Below, in pieces: positions 1 through 12,084 of a stretch of DNA of 64,000 nucleotides. The DNA comes from Jaltomata sinuosa (lineage: Eukaryota > Streptophyta > Magnoliopsida > Solanales > Solanaceae), in assembly GCA_003996215.1 (NCBI GenBank), contig QJPP01007235.1, forward strand, positions 1,674,001 through 1,738,000, written 5' to 3'. Both the position numbers and the translations under genes were made by a program. How positions within the stretch are numbered: the first letter of the stretch is position 1; each line of letters starts with the position of its first letter. The notes beneath the pieces were generated by a model. It did no database searches. It saw nothing but the letters and a program-made list of their open reading frames with translations, and was not told the origin of the DNA.

Positions 1-117
1 ATACTCATCCTTTATAGCTAGTGTTGACTATTTTGATACTTATATAAGAAGCACTTTATATAAGAAGGAAAAAAAAATGACATTTCAATAGAAGGCAAAA
101 ATTAATTGATTGTGTCT

Positions 118-558
118 AGGCCTCTAGGGGTGGCAAAATCAAACCCAACTCATTTAGGTTTGGGTTGATTATTTACCCGCTCATTTGTTAGCTAAACCTA
201 TTTCAACTCATTAAAAATTGGGTTGATATGTAACCCAAATTAATTTTTGAGAAATCTTGTCAAAATATTTAAAAAAAACTTTTTTTTGATTTTATATGTT
301 ATATATAGTTATAATAAAGAAAAAAATAATTTTATTAGGTACTAAAAGCTTATAAAATAACAAATAAAGCTATTAAAACTTAATAAAAATTGGGCGGGTT
401 GAGTTATAACCCGTTACTAACCCGCTACCTAACCCATTTTGACCCAACTCGTTTTGGCCCAAGCAAATTTGGGTTGAGTTGGATCTTGACCCGTTTATTG
501 TCTTGACCCATTTTGACCCGCTCAAATTTAACCCAACCCGCCCAATTGCCACCCCTAA
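118..558. mobile_element. hAT-like non-autonomous element (MITE)
   Basis: The two ends carry inverted copies of AGGGGTGGCAA and TTGCCACCCCT. The flanks share the 8-bp word TTGTGTCT (110-117 and 559-566), which fits a hAT target duplication if a few extra bases at the left end are accepted. The inside is rich in degenerate GGGTTGA/TCAACCC and TTTTGACCC words pointing both ways and has no open frame. A diverged relative lies at 59789-60422 and a fragment of the same kind at 53984-54117. I infer the class from TIR and TSD length; no transposase is present. Confidence 0.65.
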
Positions 559-620
559 TTGTGTCTATTGTTTGGTTCAAGTATCTTTTCTTTTCCCACG
601 CTAAGGGTGTTGCGGGATGG

Positions 621-905
621 GAGCCCGGAACCTAAATAACGAACAAAATATAAGAAGTGATCGAAATAGGATGTAACATAAAACTTGAACTAAACTAGAT
701 ATAGTGCGCTATATAAGTCATTTAATCGAATTGGTGTTCACGGGTCGTTTACGTCTAATGACTGATATAAATTAGGTCATTAAACGTAAATGACCGTTAA
801 GGCCAGTTCGGTTAAATGACACATATAGTGCGCAATATCTAGTTTGGTTCAACTTTTATATTACATCTTATTATATTTTGTTTGTCATTTAGGTTCCGGA
901 CTCGC
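621..905. repeat. Long fold-back (inverted repeat) element
   Basis: The left arm runs inward from CCGGAACCTAAAT (625) and the right arm reads back from the complementary ATTTAGGTTCCGG (888-900). The arms are nearly complementary over about 130-140 bases each, sharing words such as CAAACTAGATAT/ATATCTAGTTTG. They meet around 760-770 with almost no loop. There is no coding potential. It is either a MITE with very long TIRs or a fold-back element; its transcript would form a long hairpin. Its outer ends have no obvious target duplication. Confidence 0.7.
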
Positions 906-1999
906 GAGATGGATGAATACATTCATCTTTCGATTGAAAGTATCGAGTTTGAGCAATGTGAATGAAAGAATAGGAATTTACATCTTTAATAAGTGATATA
1001 GTGTAAATTTGAATTAATCGGGTTCCAGAGTGAGATGACCTAACAAGCGGAGGAGCAACAAACCTTGTCGAGAGGAGTCAATTTATATATTTTTATTGGA
1101 AGATTATATTATATAAATACGTTAATTATATATATATAATTATTAATGAAAATTCTGAGTCCGTCACTGTTATCGGGAAACCAACGGAGTCAGCACAGAC
1201 ACACAACAAACCCTTGGGATTTTCAGAGATTTGAAATTTGTCGTGGAAAGAGATTTGGAAAATGACGCACCCATTTAAATCTATGATATAATACCGTGTG
1301 AAAATATAATGTAGATTGATACTATCAAAAATATCATTAACAGCTGTATCAATGGTAATACAAATCTTGGACAACCTCTTCAAAGATCAGAGAGAGTGGT
1401 TCGGAAGATAAGCACCCTTCACTTTCAACTATAAGATTGTGAGTTCGAGTCATCAAGAGAGCAAAAATGATCAAAGCTCCTAAAAAGGGTAAAATGAAAA
1501 TGACACAATGACCTCAAATATTAGTAATTAAAGAAGCTAAGGGCTAGCTCCGCCCCGAGTTAGGGTACTTTAAATAATCTAAAAAAGAGCAAGCTCTAGC
1601 TGCATCATGCATTTAGAAGTTTAAAACTTACTTAATTTCTTTGTGTTTGATTTATTAGAAATTTTTGTAGCACGCGACTATGCCTATTTTGAGTACAAAA
1701 TAGAGTTATTTGGAAGGGAATATACTATATAATTCGGCTTTATAGTCCTATGTTTAGACTGGTCTTTGAAATAGTGTATACATTCATCTACAATTTATAA
1801 GCACTAAATTTGTTGTAAGAAAATAATTAAGAGTGATATAATCTTTAGTAATTTTGATAGTTTAAGAGAAATGAATAACTCCTAGAACTATAAAGGAGAT
1901 TAATGCTAGTGGTTTGAAGTGAGATCTACAACGTTTTTATTGCAACTTTTGGCAACTACAAATAATAGAGGTGGACGAAATGGATGTAGAAGCATCAAA
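906..1999. other. AT-rich intergenic DNA, no gene seen
   Basis: No reading frame here resembles a protein. I see short low-complexity tracts and one scrap near 1535-1560 (CTAGCTCCGCCCCGAG) like the end of the Solanaceae MITE described at 37817-37987. Nothing else can be supported. Confidence 0.5.
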
Positions 2000-2004
2000 C
2001 TAAC

Positions 2005-2250
2005 CTGCTTTATCGTGGGATGGTTGAGATCCCTCCATCTTTAACAAGAGGTCTACATATCAAACCCTGAAAAGAAAAAAATTCTATTAGAAGCGTTGTT
2101 CCTAGAAATGAACCCTCCCATGTGTGAATTGAATTAGTTGGACTTCAATGTAGGTATCCCAAGAAATGGACCATGCAATGCGTGAATCCAGATTAGTTGG
2201 ATCCCAATGAGAACATCAAACACCGAGTAAAAAACTAAAAAAAAAAGAAA
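2005..2250 (+). mobile_element. Degenerate tRNA-derived SINE with duplicated 3' part
   Basis: The segment GGATGGTTGAGATCCCTCC resembles a tRNA-like head. It is followed by body words shared with the copies at 32995-33250 and, in reverse, 22655-23250: GAATTAGTTGGACTTCAAT, then GAATCCAGATTAGTTGGA, then CACCGAGT before an A-rich tail. The body words appear twice (about 2125-2160 and 2185-2230), so the 3' part is duplicated or two copies abut. Old and not intact. Confidence 0.55.
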
Positions 2251-3315
2251 GAATGTAGAAGCAAAAAAAGGAATATAATTGCGTTACGTTTAGATGGGAC
2301 TTTTTGGCCTCTTTTAATAAATAAATGCATTTTATAAGCATTAATTGCACCAATGAAATTAATACATGACATATCTTTTATATATTTTTTTTTTTATCAT
2401 TTAAATATGATCTTATGATATGTATTTTCACCTTATGGATTTGGCAATATGGACCAAATTTACAAGATACTTCGTATTATGTGATCACCAAATACACTTA
2501 TGCCAAGTAAATAACTTATATTTAAAAGTTAACAAATAAAGTATTATTCTTTCACACGATTACTTAACGAACGTACCGCAATAAAAATTAAATTCTATAA
2601 ATTGGTTTTTTTGTAGCTACTCTTTACCGCTAAATCATTTCTCACATCGTCAAATATGCATTTTATGACGATTTTATGTAAGATTTTCATATTAAAGATA
2701 TTGATATGTATATTTTACACGAAACTCCAAATTAATTCAATAGGATAATGGTTGTAACCCATTACTCATTAAACCATTTTTTATCTCAAAACTCAAAAGT
2801 AGTAAAACTAGTCCTTTCATTCCATTATTTAATGCTCAAGTTTAATATTCATTCTACTAATTAATTATTAGGTCAAATTCATTTTTGGAACTAACATCAC
2901 AACTGTTTTACAATAAAATGTCAAAGAACAAAATGATGAAAAAGTCACATACCATAGACTATATAGGGTTTAAAATATCTAAAACAGGCACCTAAAAGAT
3001 TTTCGTTTGTTTGAATTTCAGATCTTTTTTTTTTCATTGAATAAAAATCTCAATTTCAACTATATGATAAAGCTAAATTGATATTGATTTGACATTATTT
3101 GATATAAATAGACGTCTCCAAAAAAAAAAAACCTTCTCAAGCAATTAGCGATAAATATTAATTTGGTATCTCCAATTTAATCGTTTCTCACTTGTGTTTC
3201 GATAATCACAACGAGACCTGATTAAATTCAAATTCACGCATTTCAAGACCAATATCTAAGGGTGGACTTGTTGCTAATTCTCATTCATTTACCAAGTTTT
3301 TTCGATAGATAGTGC
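2251..3315. other. AT-rich intergenic DNA, no gene seen
   Basis: Poly-A/T tracts and short degenerate words only. The stretch near 3165-3290 has a few words in common with the minus-strand SINE family but is too decayed to call. Confidence 0.4.
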
Positions 3316-3548
3316 AAGCCAATACTCCCACCGGGGGCAGTAATAATCTTGGAAAATAATGGGCGAAAGCCCGAGGCCTACCCCTACTCTTTCTTTATCG
3401 GGTTATAACAATTTCGTGACTTTTTTTGGATTTCTTCTCTCGCCTTACTACTACAGGAGGATGGAGAGAGGCGTCAGAAGCTCAGTGATCGCCTTTCCTC
3501 CCAACAAGATTTTTTTCGATTCAGGAGCTCAAGTCCAAGACGTCTGAT
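3316..3548. other. Possible mitochondrial DNA insert (NUMT candidate)
   Basis: Base composition changes abruptly: about 230 bases are clearly richer in G and C than both flanks, lack the surrounding poly-A/T tracts, and read without stop for 62 codons on the plus strand from 3359. Phrases such as GGGCGAAAGCCCGAGGCCTA and CTCAGTGATCGCCTTTCCTC have the look of plant mitochondrial intergenic sequence. I do not recognise the source. A captured nuclear gene fragment is the alternative. Confidence 0.35.
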
Positions 3549-4135
3549 CAAAACTAGAGATACCTTGAACCACCCGCCACAACTCATTGAATTGGTATAA
3601 AAAACATCTTTTTTTAAATACTTGGTTGTAGTTAACCGGAATTTTCTCCTAAATAGTTTACTTTTTGGATCATTATAATTGAAAATGATAGGATGGAGAT
3701 GCCATTAGATATGTTCCAAACAAGTTCATCCACATTTTGTCCTTGTTATTTGGCCAATGCATCTTCTCTCTTTATATCACATCAAACTACAACTTGCTCA
3801 TTTTTTTAAACCAAAAAAAAATCTAATCAATGATATATAATCTTAGAAGTAAATAATTAGGCAACTTTTAAGCTCTAAATATCCAGACCATTAAACCTAA
3901 ACATCATCCATTTTTAGCAATTTTGCTTAATGTCATTTAGTTGCAAAACAAGAATTTTCATAAACAACAATAACATATATAAGTATTGAAATCTTTTGAG
4001 GATGTGTACGCAAATTATGAAGACAAAGAAGAAGAATTTTATTGAAGGAGTTCAATAGTTATGTACAAAAAGCACTTAATATTTGATTTATGTGAACTCT
4101 CCATTTGGTATTAAAGGAAGATTATTAGTAATATA

Positions 4136-4224
4136 GGGCGTGTTTGGTGTGAAAGAAAATATTTTTCAAATAGTTTTGATCAATCAAGTATGAGAAAAAT
4201 AGAAATATACTAACAAACACACCC
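4136..4224. mobile_element. Very short MITE-like inverted repeat
   Basis: GGGCGTGTTTGGTGTGA at the left is answered by AACAAACACACCC at the right, with an AT-rich core of about 60 bases containing TTTTGATCAATCAAG. The same core word recurs inside the larger element at 55865-56259, so this is probably an internally deleted member of that family. Confidence 0.5.
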
Positions 4225-4600
4225 ATAATCTATGAATTTCTCTTAAATTATCAACTTAATTAACTTTGGTCAAAGAATAGTACTGCTTTTACTACTGTTT
4301 GTTCATATGGGGATATATTGAAGTTTTAAGGCTCGTGATTCTGATTAAACTGTGAGTCTAATTGTGTCAGAAGTCAACATTTACTACATGTTACTTTAAG
4401 GGTCGATTATATTAAAAATAAGTGTCCACTTTTATTTATTCAGTTTAAAAAAATCAAGAAATAATTTATCACATAATTTTTCGTTTACCCTTCTTATATA
4501 TTAAATATATTGTTCCTTAAGGGATTATAGAGTCAATACTGAAAAAAGTAAAAATGAATGAATGGAGTACAATTTCTCATCAAATCAGCGTTATGGAATA

Positions 4601-4845
4601 CTTTCTCGTTTCAATTTGTTTGTCTTATTTTTTAAAATTTATTTTAAAAAGAATCTCTTTTTTCCTTTTTGGTAAATCTTTAATTCTAACTTTTCTCATA
4701 TCATATTTAACACCATAAACTTAAATAATATTTTAGTATATTCTATATATCTTTAGTTTAAAGTCACAAAATTTTAAAAAAATTATTATTTTTTAAATTC
4801 CATATCAAACTAAGATCAAACAAATAAATTAAAATGAAGAAAACA
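4601..4845. mobile_element. Stowaway-like MITE, degenerate
   Basis: The left end TACTTTCTCGTTTCAATTTG and the right-hand words CAAACAAATAAATTAAAATG follow the pattern of Stowaway MITEs (TA, CTCCCTCCGTTTCAATTT...). The middle has the typical sequence about hormone-like words ACTTTTCTCATATCATATTTAA. No coding capacity. The right boundary is approximate. Confidence 0.5.
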
Positions 4846-5338
4846 AAATTTATGGTAAAAAGACAGATTTTTTTAATATATGAAATACAAATTATTTGGA
4901 AATGAGATGAGTGTAACATATTATTGACTCTACAAAGTCAATCTGCGATGAATAATTAATAGAAAAAATGTCCAAATTTGTTACGTACTATTCGACAATT
5001 TTATCATCTGTTATATTTTTGGTTTATTCATACTTTTGTTATTCGACCAAGTTCGTATTTGCTGTCATTAACACAAATCAACGTGAAATGTTTGCATTCC
5101 ACGTGTCTAAATTTTTTGAGAAAAGAAATTCAATATTACTTACCATTCAATTTTTTACTATAATTTATAATTACCCTTAGGTCAGAGGTTTATTAAGTGT
5201 CAATCAAGAGAAGTAACGAGGCTTTTTCCTAATGGCCTCTTGATTATAGAATCTTAAGTTCTTAACTGTTGCTATTAGTCAAAAATATTACTGGTAGATA
5301 TAATTGCTAAAAAATTATCATGAGTTAGCTACACCTAA

Positions 5339-5924
5339 CAGCTTGTTTGGATGGTTGCTATCTATCAGTATCACATCTTATCGTATTTTATCGTTAAATT
5401 CATTATTATATAATGACGAAAAATTTCATTTTACGAAATAACTGATTTAGTATAATCGTGTTATTACCTTATTTTCTAATTTTGTCTTCGTTTATTATTT
5501 TTTTCCTTACCCAATATTTTTAATAGTAATTTTACTCCATATCTTGCTTATCTTTATAATATTATAATTTCTATATACGTTTATTCTTCGCATTGGTGAT
5601 GGATGTTGATACTTGACATGCATTATATAATAAGAGAAAACAATATAGTCTATCAAACATTATATTCATTAAACTATACAATATCATATAATATAATCGG
5701 TGGCAAAATTAAGAATTTTGACGAATCTTCTTCTAAGTTATATTAAGAATGTATAAAACTAAATATACACTCATAATAGCTAATATTTAACTTATGTATA
5801 TCATATAATTTTTTGATAAAAAATATACAATAAATTATCTTTCAATTAAGATGACTTCGCCCATAAATACATTGTAATACAATATATTATAAAATGATAC
5901 GTAACAAACCATCCAGACAAGCTG
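5339..5924. mobile_element. PIF/Harbinger-type MITE (586 bp)
   Basis: The ends are inverted copies of CAGCTTGTTTGGATGGTT (right end AACCATCCAGACAAGCTG, one mismatch). Both are flanked by TAA (5336-5338 and 5925-5927), the 3-bp target typical of PIF/Harbinger elements. The interior is AT-rich with no transposase. The near-identical termini suggest relatively recent insertion. Confidence 0.8.
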
Positions 5925-5927
5925 TAA

Positions 5928-8150
5928 GGATATTCAATAAATGGATGACCGTGCATGGATAATATTATTGGCGTAGTCTACGAGAAAAATGAAATTAGCA
6001 TATGGTAGTATATTTATTGCAACGTGTTTGATATTATAATTGATAGTGACATTTTACCTGTTCAATTAATTCATGTTGAGACATATTAATTTGACCTCTC
6101 AATTGGGAAATGACCTAACATGGCTTCTCCTTCAATTTCGGGCCTTTTGGGCCCATACACTAAAACGCTATCGCACCTCTACTATTTTTGACGTAACACT
6201 ATTATGGACTCATTTATGCAAATGTTTCCTTTTAATGTTACTCTACTATTTATATTTTATTTTTATTTTTAAAAGTTGAATTTCGGAAAAAATATCTTTT
6301 TTAGATAACAATGGATTCAGATTTTATGTTTGCTCATATATTACTTAACTTTACATAAAATATTAGACTATTGTTTAACAGCTGCAGTAACTTACTAAAT
6401 TTTAAATCGTAGTCGAGCGTTTTAAAAAATTTCAAACTGACTTAAAAGAGAGATTTAGATTTTGATCTAAAAGGTCTATAAACTATAAAGAAAAAAAAAG
6501 GATCATTTATTAAATATTCATTTATCCCAAAAAGGAACTAACAGACAAAAAATTCACATTTCTAAATCTATATAAGCCCATTATTCCCCAAGGGAATTTC
6601 CCCTACTTAGGCCTAGTAAGAGAGTCCAAATTTGAAAAATTCGAAGGTTTGCAATTGAATCCTTAATTTAAATTATAGTTAAAAATATATTCATTTATTG
6701 TATCTTAAAATAGCGATACATGTTGTGAGTTTTAAGTCGATGTCACGGTTTTATCAAATTATTTTAGCTCTATTTATATTTCTTTTTCGCGCGCACTTTC
6801 AAAGAGGCAGGTGGAAGTTTAAAATACAACTAATATTCCGTTTTCCTTTAACTCTTCTCTTCCTTACCTAACTAACCTAATGGGAGCGCTAGGAATGAGA
6901 AATTTTTAATAAAAAGCGTTTTCCCATTTTAATGGGCTTTATCGAATTAATTGGAATTCTAATGTTGTAAACAACGAATTACACCAATCAATCACCCAAT
7001 TTTTTTGTAAATATAGTGTACATTGATCACTTTCATATTATGTTTAAAAAATAACCAGTATTTTGAATTTTTTTCATTTTACGAGTGAAACACTAGGACA
7101 TTGTCTATATTCCGATGTAATAATGCACGCCTGATTATAGGTCCAAAAATGGGGCATAATAATGGACTCAGAAAGGCTTATGCTATTCTGAATCCTATAA
7201 CAACAAACTCCCACGGTCTCTGTCTCATTTTTTGTGACATTGTTTGACTAGATGCAACGTTTAAGAAAGATTGGAAGATTTTTGAAATTTGTAAACTAAC
7301 ACAAACCTTAGACATTTGTATAGCTATAAATCATTTCATTCACGATAAAACGGAAAATTTTAAAGTTAAGTGATTATTAATTATAAAAAAACAATATCTT
7401 TTTAATAGATTAAAAAGAAAATTGTGCCACGTAATTTGAATTCTAACACACTGGGACAAAAACTAAAAATTGACTCTCGTGAAACGGCTTGCATCTGCCT
7501 CGATCGTATAGAGTGGAATTACATAACTCATATGTTTGTGTAGTTGCATAATTTTTCCTTCATAATATCATGGTTAAGCAAATGGATGGCCTTGGGTTGA
7601 CAGCCCATAAATTTAAAAATATTGGGCTGCTATGCACTACTGGACTTTAAGTTGGGCTGCTATTATACATGAATGCATCTATCATATATTCATAGTTATT
7701 TTTCGTTTAAGCGGTTGTGTGAACGACTTTTTAGATTAATTTGTCTATGTGAAAAGTCACTTTACGAATAGAATGAAAATTCAAACATATATTTAAGCAT
7801 GTAATAGGATTGTAGGAGTTAAATAAACATTTCGGTACTAATGAACTAGGGATATCAAATTAAATGAGCGATTTGAGCTGAATTTAGACGAATTAAAATG
7901 GATTGAGACAATAATTAGACAGATTAATAACCAGCCCAAACCTAAACGATTATAATTTTATGAACTAATTTTATCACGTCTACGAACGATTCTCTTTAAA
8001 TAGAAGTAAGGATAAGAAATATGAGGTTCAAAAAAAGCAAACCGAAGTTCATAAAGTCTTACACCATACATATTGTCAGCCATTACTTGAATTGCGCCTT
8101 TTCCTCTATAATAGCATCATCACTCTGTACATAACAAATAATAATAATAA
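5928..8150. other. Intergenic DNA with repeat scraps, no gene seen
   Basis: AT-rich and without a credible gene. TTGGGCTGCTAT occurs twice (about 7624 and 7653). The stretch 7855-7985 has words like the hAT-type MITE family (AATGAGCGATTTGAGCTGAA, CCAGCCCAAACCTAAAC) but no recognisable ends. Confidence 0.4.
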
Positions 8151-8159
8151 GGTATAATA

Positions 8160-8420
8160 TATAAACGTGTCTATTAATTTAACCTCAGCTGATATTTATG
8201 CCATTCAAGTTTGAATGTGCACAAGTATGCACTTAAACGTATATAAAATTGAACAAGTAGATATACACGTCCTACATGACATAACATGTAAGACGTGAAT
8301 TGTCATGTACGACGCCATATGAAAATTCGATGTATATGTATATTTAGTCTAAAATATACACTATTTACATATTTTGTACATTAGTTGATCGAAGTGTTTA
8401 GGTCCGTAATTATCCTTTTA
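8160..8420. repeat. Partial fold-back element related to 17162-17417
   Basis: The left part contains ATAAACGTGT, TATTTATGCCATTCAAG, AAGTATGCACTTAAACGTAT and AACAAGTAGATATACACGTC in the same order as the left arm of the fold-back at 17162. The right arm is strongly decayed. Non-coding. Confidence 0.45.
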
Positions 8421-8815
8421 ATTTATTTATTAAAAAAAACCTTGTAGTGACGACATTTTATTTGTTTTATCATAATAACGTCCCTTCAAACAGAGACACA
8501 GCGAATACATATGTTACACACCGCCTTTGAGTTCCCTATTTTTATATTTCTATTTCCAAATCCTTTTGTCTCCTCGTTTTTTAATTAATTATTTTTTTCT
8601 ATTCATTGTATTTTTCATTAAAATGTCAATCATTCTTGTTATTAAATGGACAATTAAAAATGTCATACACTGAAAAAATAATAATCTATAGTCAAGTCAA
8701 ACCACTTACTGTTGTGGGATGCTAGAGTTTTTGAAGACATAGCCAGATATATACATATCTCATTATTAATAATTCTCGTTATAAAAATAGTCTAATCATA
8801 TTAAAATAAATCATC

Positions 8816-9410
8816 AGATTCCATATTGTAAACAGCAGCCAGATGCACAAAGTTTTCGCTATGGTGGGGTTCCGGGAAGGGTCGGACCACTAGAGTCTAT
8901 TGTACGTATACATCCTTATGCTGCTTTTCTGCAAGGGGCTATATTTACGGCTCGGACCCGTGAAGGCGTGAACTTATGATCACATAACAACAACTTCACC
9001 GGTTGCACCAAGGTCCCTTCATGACCTTCTGATCAAATGACAACAACTTCACCAGTTACACCAAGGCTCCCTTCAATTAGATTCAATGTTGTAAACGGCA
9101 GCCTGGTGTAAAAAGTTTCCGCTATGCGTGAGGTTCAGGAAAGGATCGGACCACAAGGGTCTATTGTACGTACACACCCTTATGTTGCATTTCTGCGAGA
9201 GACTGTATCCACGGCTCGGACCCGTGACCTCATGATCACATGACAACAACTTTACTAGTTACACCAAAGTTTCCTTCATGACCTTCTAATTACATGGCAA
9301 CAACTTTACCAATTATATCAAGGCTCCAGGTCTTCGTCACGTGGTAGCGCAACTTTACAAGTTACGCGTACACCAAGGCTTTCTTCAATTAGATTCAATG
9401 TTGTGACTCA
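8816..9410 (-). mobile_element. Duplicated TS-type SINE cluster
   Basis: Read on the minus strand, this matches the recalled tobacco TS SINE: head GCCTTGGTGTAACTGGT, a promoter-like block GGTCCGAGCCGT, the body CTTGCAGAAA...AATAGACCCTTGTGGTCC, then CCTTCCC. Two copies lie head-to-tail, each starting on the plus strand with AGATTC(C/A)AT(A/G)TTGTAAAC (8816 and 9079), with a third start at 9391. The head module is repeated inside each unit (two heads in the first, about three in the second). This is segmental duplication rather than independent insertion. Confidence 0.75.
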
Positions 9411-9625
9411 TAATATATTTTTCTAGAGAGCATAGACAACTCCTCTAATTAATTAAAGCTTGTGTTCACCACCTAATACAATATGGGCCAATTTATTTTT
9501 TGGCTAACAAGTGGCTATGTGAGACAAAAAAAAAAGAGGAATTTCTGGACAAATTTTGCAAAAGAAAGATGTAGGAAATGGTTAGCATAGGTGCAACGTC
9601 GCAAAAACACTGTGGATGACGAATT

Positions 9626-9832
9626 TGGGCCCGGGTAAAATGGGCCAAATGGGCCTTGACCCGACAAGAAAGCAGTACAGATAAAAACCTCACGTGTGGG
9701 TGGGGTTTAAGGGGAAAGTGTTAGCAAGGATTAGTCAAATTCAACAATCTGTTTTCTTATTTGCATTTAAGAAATGTGGGTGGGAGGGCCACACGTGCTG
9801 ATGTTCAGTGTCTTGTTAACGGCAGACACGTG
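9626..9832. promoter_or_regulatory. Cluster of TGGGCC and CACGTG motifs
   Basis: Three TCP/site-II-like words (TGGGCCC, TGGGCC, TGGGCC) fall in 9626-9660. Three palindromic G-boxes CACGTG follow at 9691-9696, 9792-9797 and 9827-9832, the last inside ACACGTGT, an ABA-response-type element. Such a density is expected of a plant promoter, yet no gene follows on either strand within several kb. It may be a relic promoter or part of an unrecognised repeat. Confidence 0.35.
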
Positions 9833-9942
9833 TGACTGTGACATCCAAAATACATACGAGTGCGAGTTGATTGCCAGGTTTCCCACAAACACGCTTTTGT
9901 TTAACCATCTGGTATTCAAATTATTTCACTTTATTTTGCTAA

Positions 9943-10300
9943 AACTCGAATTCATGTCAAGTAAGCAAGTGAAATAGTAGAGGATAAATCGCCTTACACT
10001 AAAAGATTTCCTATTCTCATAGTGCAAAACCCGAGATCATATGTTAAAAGTGAAAGAATATGAACTACCCAATTACGTCTCTCAATAGTAGGACTCCACG
10101 TAGCTATTCAAGTTTAACTTGTCTTTATACTAACTCAAACTAATGTCGAGTGAGCATGTTAATTAGTAGAGGATAAACCGCCTCAAACTGAAAAAATTTC
10201 TATTCTCATAGTGTGAAACTTGAGATCATATATTTAGGCGGAAAGGATCTGAACTATCCCATCACGTCCCTCGATCGTAGTCCTCCACGTACACAACACA
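9943..10300. repeat. Tandem duplication, period 189 bp
   Basis: Two diverged units begin at 9943 (ACTCGAATTCATGTCAAGTA) and 10132 (ACTCAAACTAATGTCGAGTG). They share TAGTAGAGGATAAA, CTATTCTCATAGTG and GAGATCATAT in order. Blocks such as CGAGATCATATG suggest a decayed minus-strand tRNA-like SINE, but the family is not certain. Confidence 0.65.
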
Positions 10301-10853
10301 ACACATAAGTGTTTCCAATGAAATGCCGTTGTGCCGTCGCTCTTGCAACTTTCGTCCATGGCAACCCATAATGTGACATTTCACGTGATTTTGCGTCCAA
10401 AAATAATGAAATAATGTGTTTTATATATCTTCTATTGACTTCCTTCTAAATAATTTAATTTAACTCATCATTAATTAATACTACGCGATTATTTAGTACG
10501 GTGCACTATTCTTTCTACTTCATCGATGGTCGATATATTATATGATGTCCCACTTCACTTCATCTGCTTATAATACTCGTGAATTTTTTGAAATAAATAA
10601 ATAAATATAAATAGTCATCCATCAAAACTCATTTTTTGTTTGACTAATTATTCAGTGTTGAGACAGCTAATTTCTTTTTTTCTTTTGGGGAACATACATT
10701 TCTAGATGTGATCAATGAAATGTACTGTTTCAGTTATATTGGATTATGAACCCTGTCAGTATCAAAATTCAAACTTCACTGAATATGTATTTAATTGGAG
10801 TAATAGTCCAAATCATGGATCCAACTAATTGGCAACTGCAAGTTAATATGCAG

Positions 10854-10881
<28 letters not shown>
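10854..10881. repeat. (TA)n microsatellite
   Basis: About 14 uninterrupted TA dinucleotides. Likely length-variable. Confidence 0.95.
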
Positions 10882-10886
<5 letters not shown>

Positions 10887-11064
10887 CATATTATATATTA
10901 CTATTCCAGTAAGGATCTTTAAGATTCTGATATAAAGGTACACAAAATCTTTACCAATTACTAGTATCAAATTTCTACAGTTTCTGATTCCATCATGTGC
11001 CCATACTCTATTCTGCTCAGTCTTAATAGCAACCATATTATATAATTGCAGTAAGTAAAATTTG

Positions 11065-11420
11065 CAATTTGGGTATGTTTGCTAGGTAGGAAAATAATTT
11101 TTACTTATTTTTTAATGTTCGATAATAAATAAATAAAAAATATTTCAAGAGAATTTATATATAATATGAGTAATAGAACACTATGGAGGTGAAATCAGGT
11201 GGCGAGTGGAGGGGGGGGGGGGTGTTCGGGGCTGGTGGAAGTGGGATGGTCATTGGTCAAAGGTTGGACGGATGCTTGAAGAGAAGACAATGAACTTAGA
11301 ATGTCACTTTTGAAACTTGTTTTCTTTACTTCCATTAGCTAGCTGCGAAAGTTATTTTCCTCTTTTTAAGAAATACACCCTTTTTTTCGATTTTCTTCAT
11401 CGCGACCTTTTCTTTAACAA
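11065..11420. mobile_element. MITE of a G-rich-core family, degenerate
   Basis: Starts with GGTATGTTTGCTAGGTAGGA and AAATAATTTTTACTTATTTTT. A purine-rich core follows with a run of about 13 G near 11209-11222, then AACTTGTTTTCTTTACTTCC and TTTCCTC. The same order (terminal GTGTTTGGTA, ATATTTTTC words, GGTGGAGGTGGGG core, AACTTGTTTTT) is seen at 17830-18090, 55865-56259 and, reversed, 23950-24430. Right end unclear. Confidence 0.45.
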
Positions 11421-12084
11421 GTAAAAGAATATGAATAAACTCAACCAAGATTAGCATTAGATACATATTCAACATTTGAAGTTTGTAAAAATCTAGAGCG
11501 ATTTCAAGTTAATATATTATAATAACAAAGTTCGAAGTTAAATAATTATAAATACTTAGTGAAAATGTAATTTTATATGATGCAGAACATGGATAAAAGT
11601 TACTGGTTTCTCGTGAACCCCTTAATTGTATTTACGTTGATGTAGAATATATATTATTATTTTTAATAATGTATTGATAAATCACAATTGTGGCAATTAC
11701 TATAAACAGAGTCGGTTACATAAAATCTTAAAGTTCAAACTCGTACTTCTGTTGAAAATTAAAACCTTGACAACTGGAAATGTTTTCATGAATATCCTGT
11801 CATTTGTACCTTCCAAAGAAGAAAAAAACTTTTTTTTACATTTATTATTCTAGTACTAGGATTTGGTATAACCGTGTTTTTTTTCTCTCTCTCATATTCT
11901 CCCGACACTGGTGATTAATATCTCTGTGATTAATAGGACTATAGATTATCATAATCTTGAATTGGTTGTTTTATTACTTTGTTAGTTTGTGTTGACACAA
12001 TGAAAAAAGAGGACACAAAAGTATTATTGTCCTCATGACTAACTTTTTTCAAGTGAAGTGTATGGTAATGCATTAATTTTTTAT

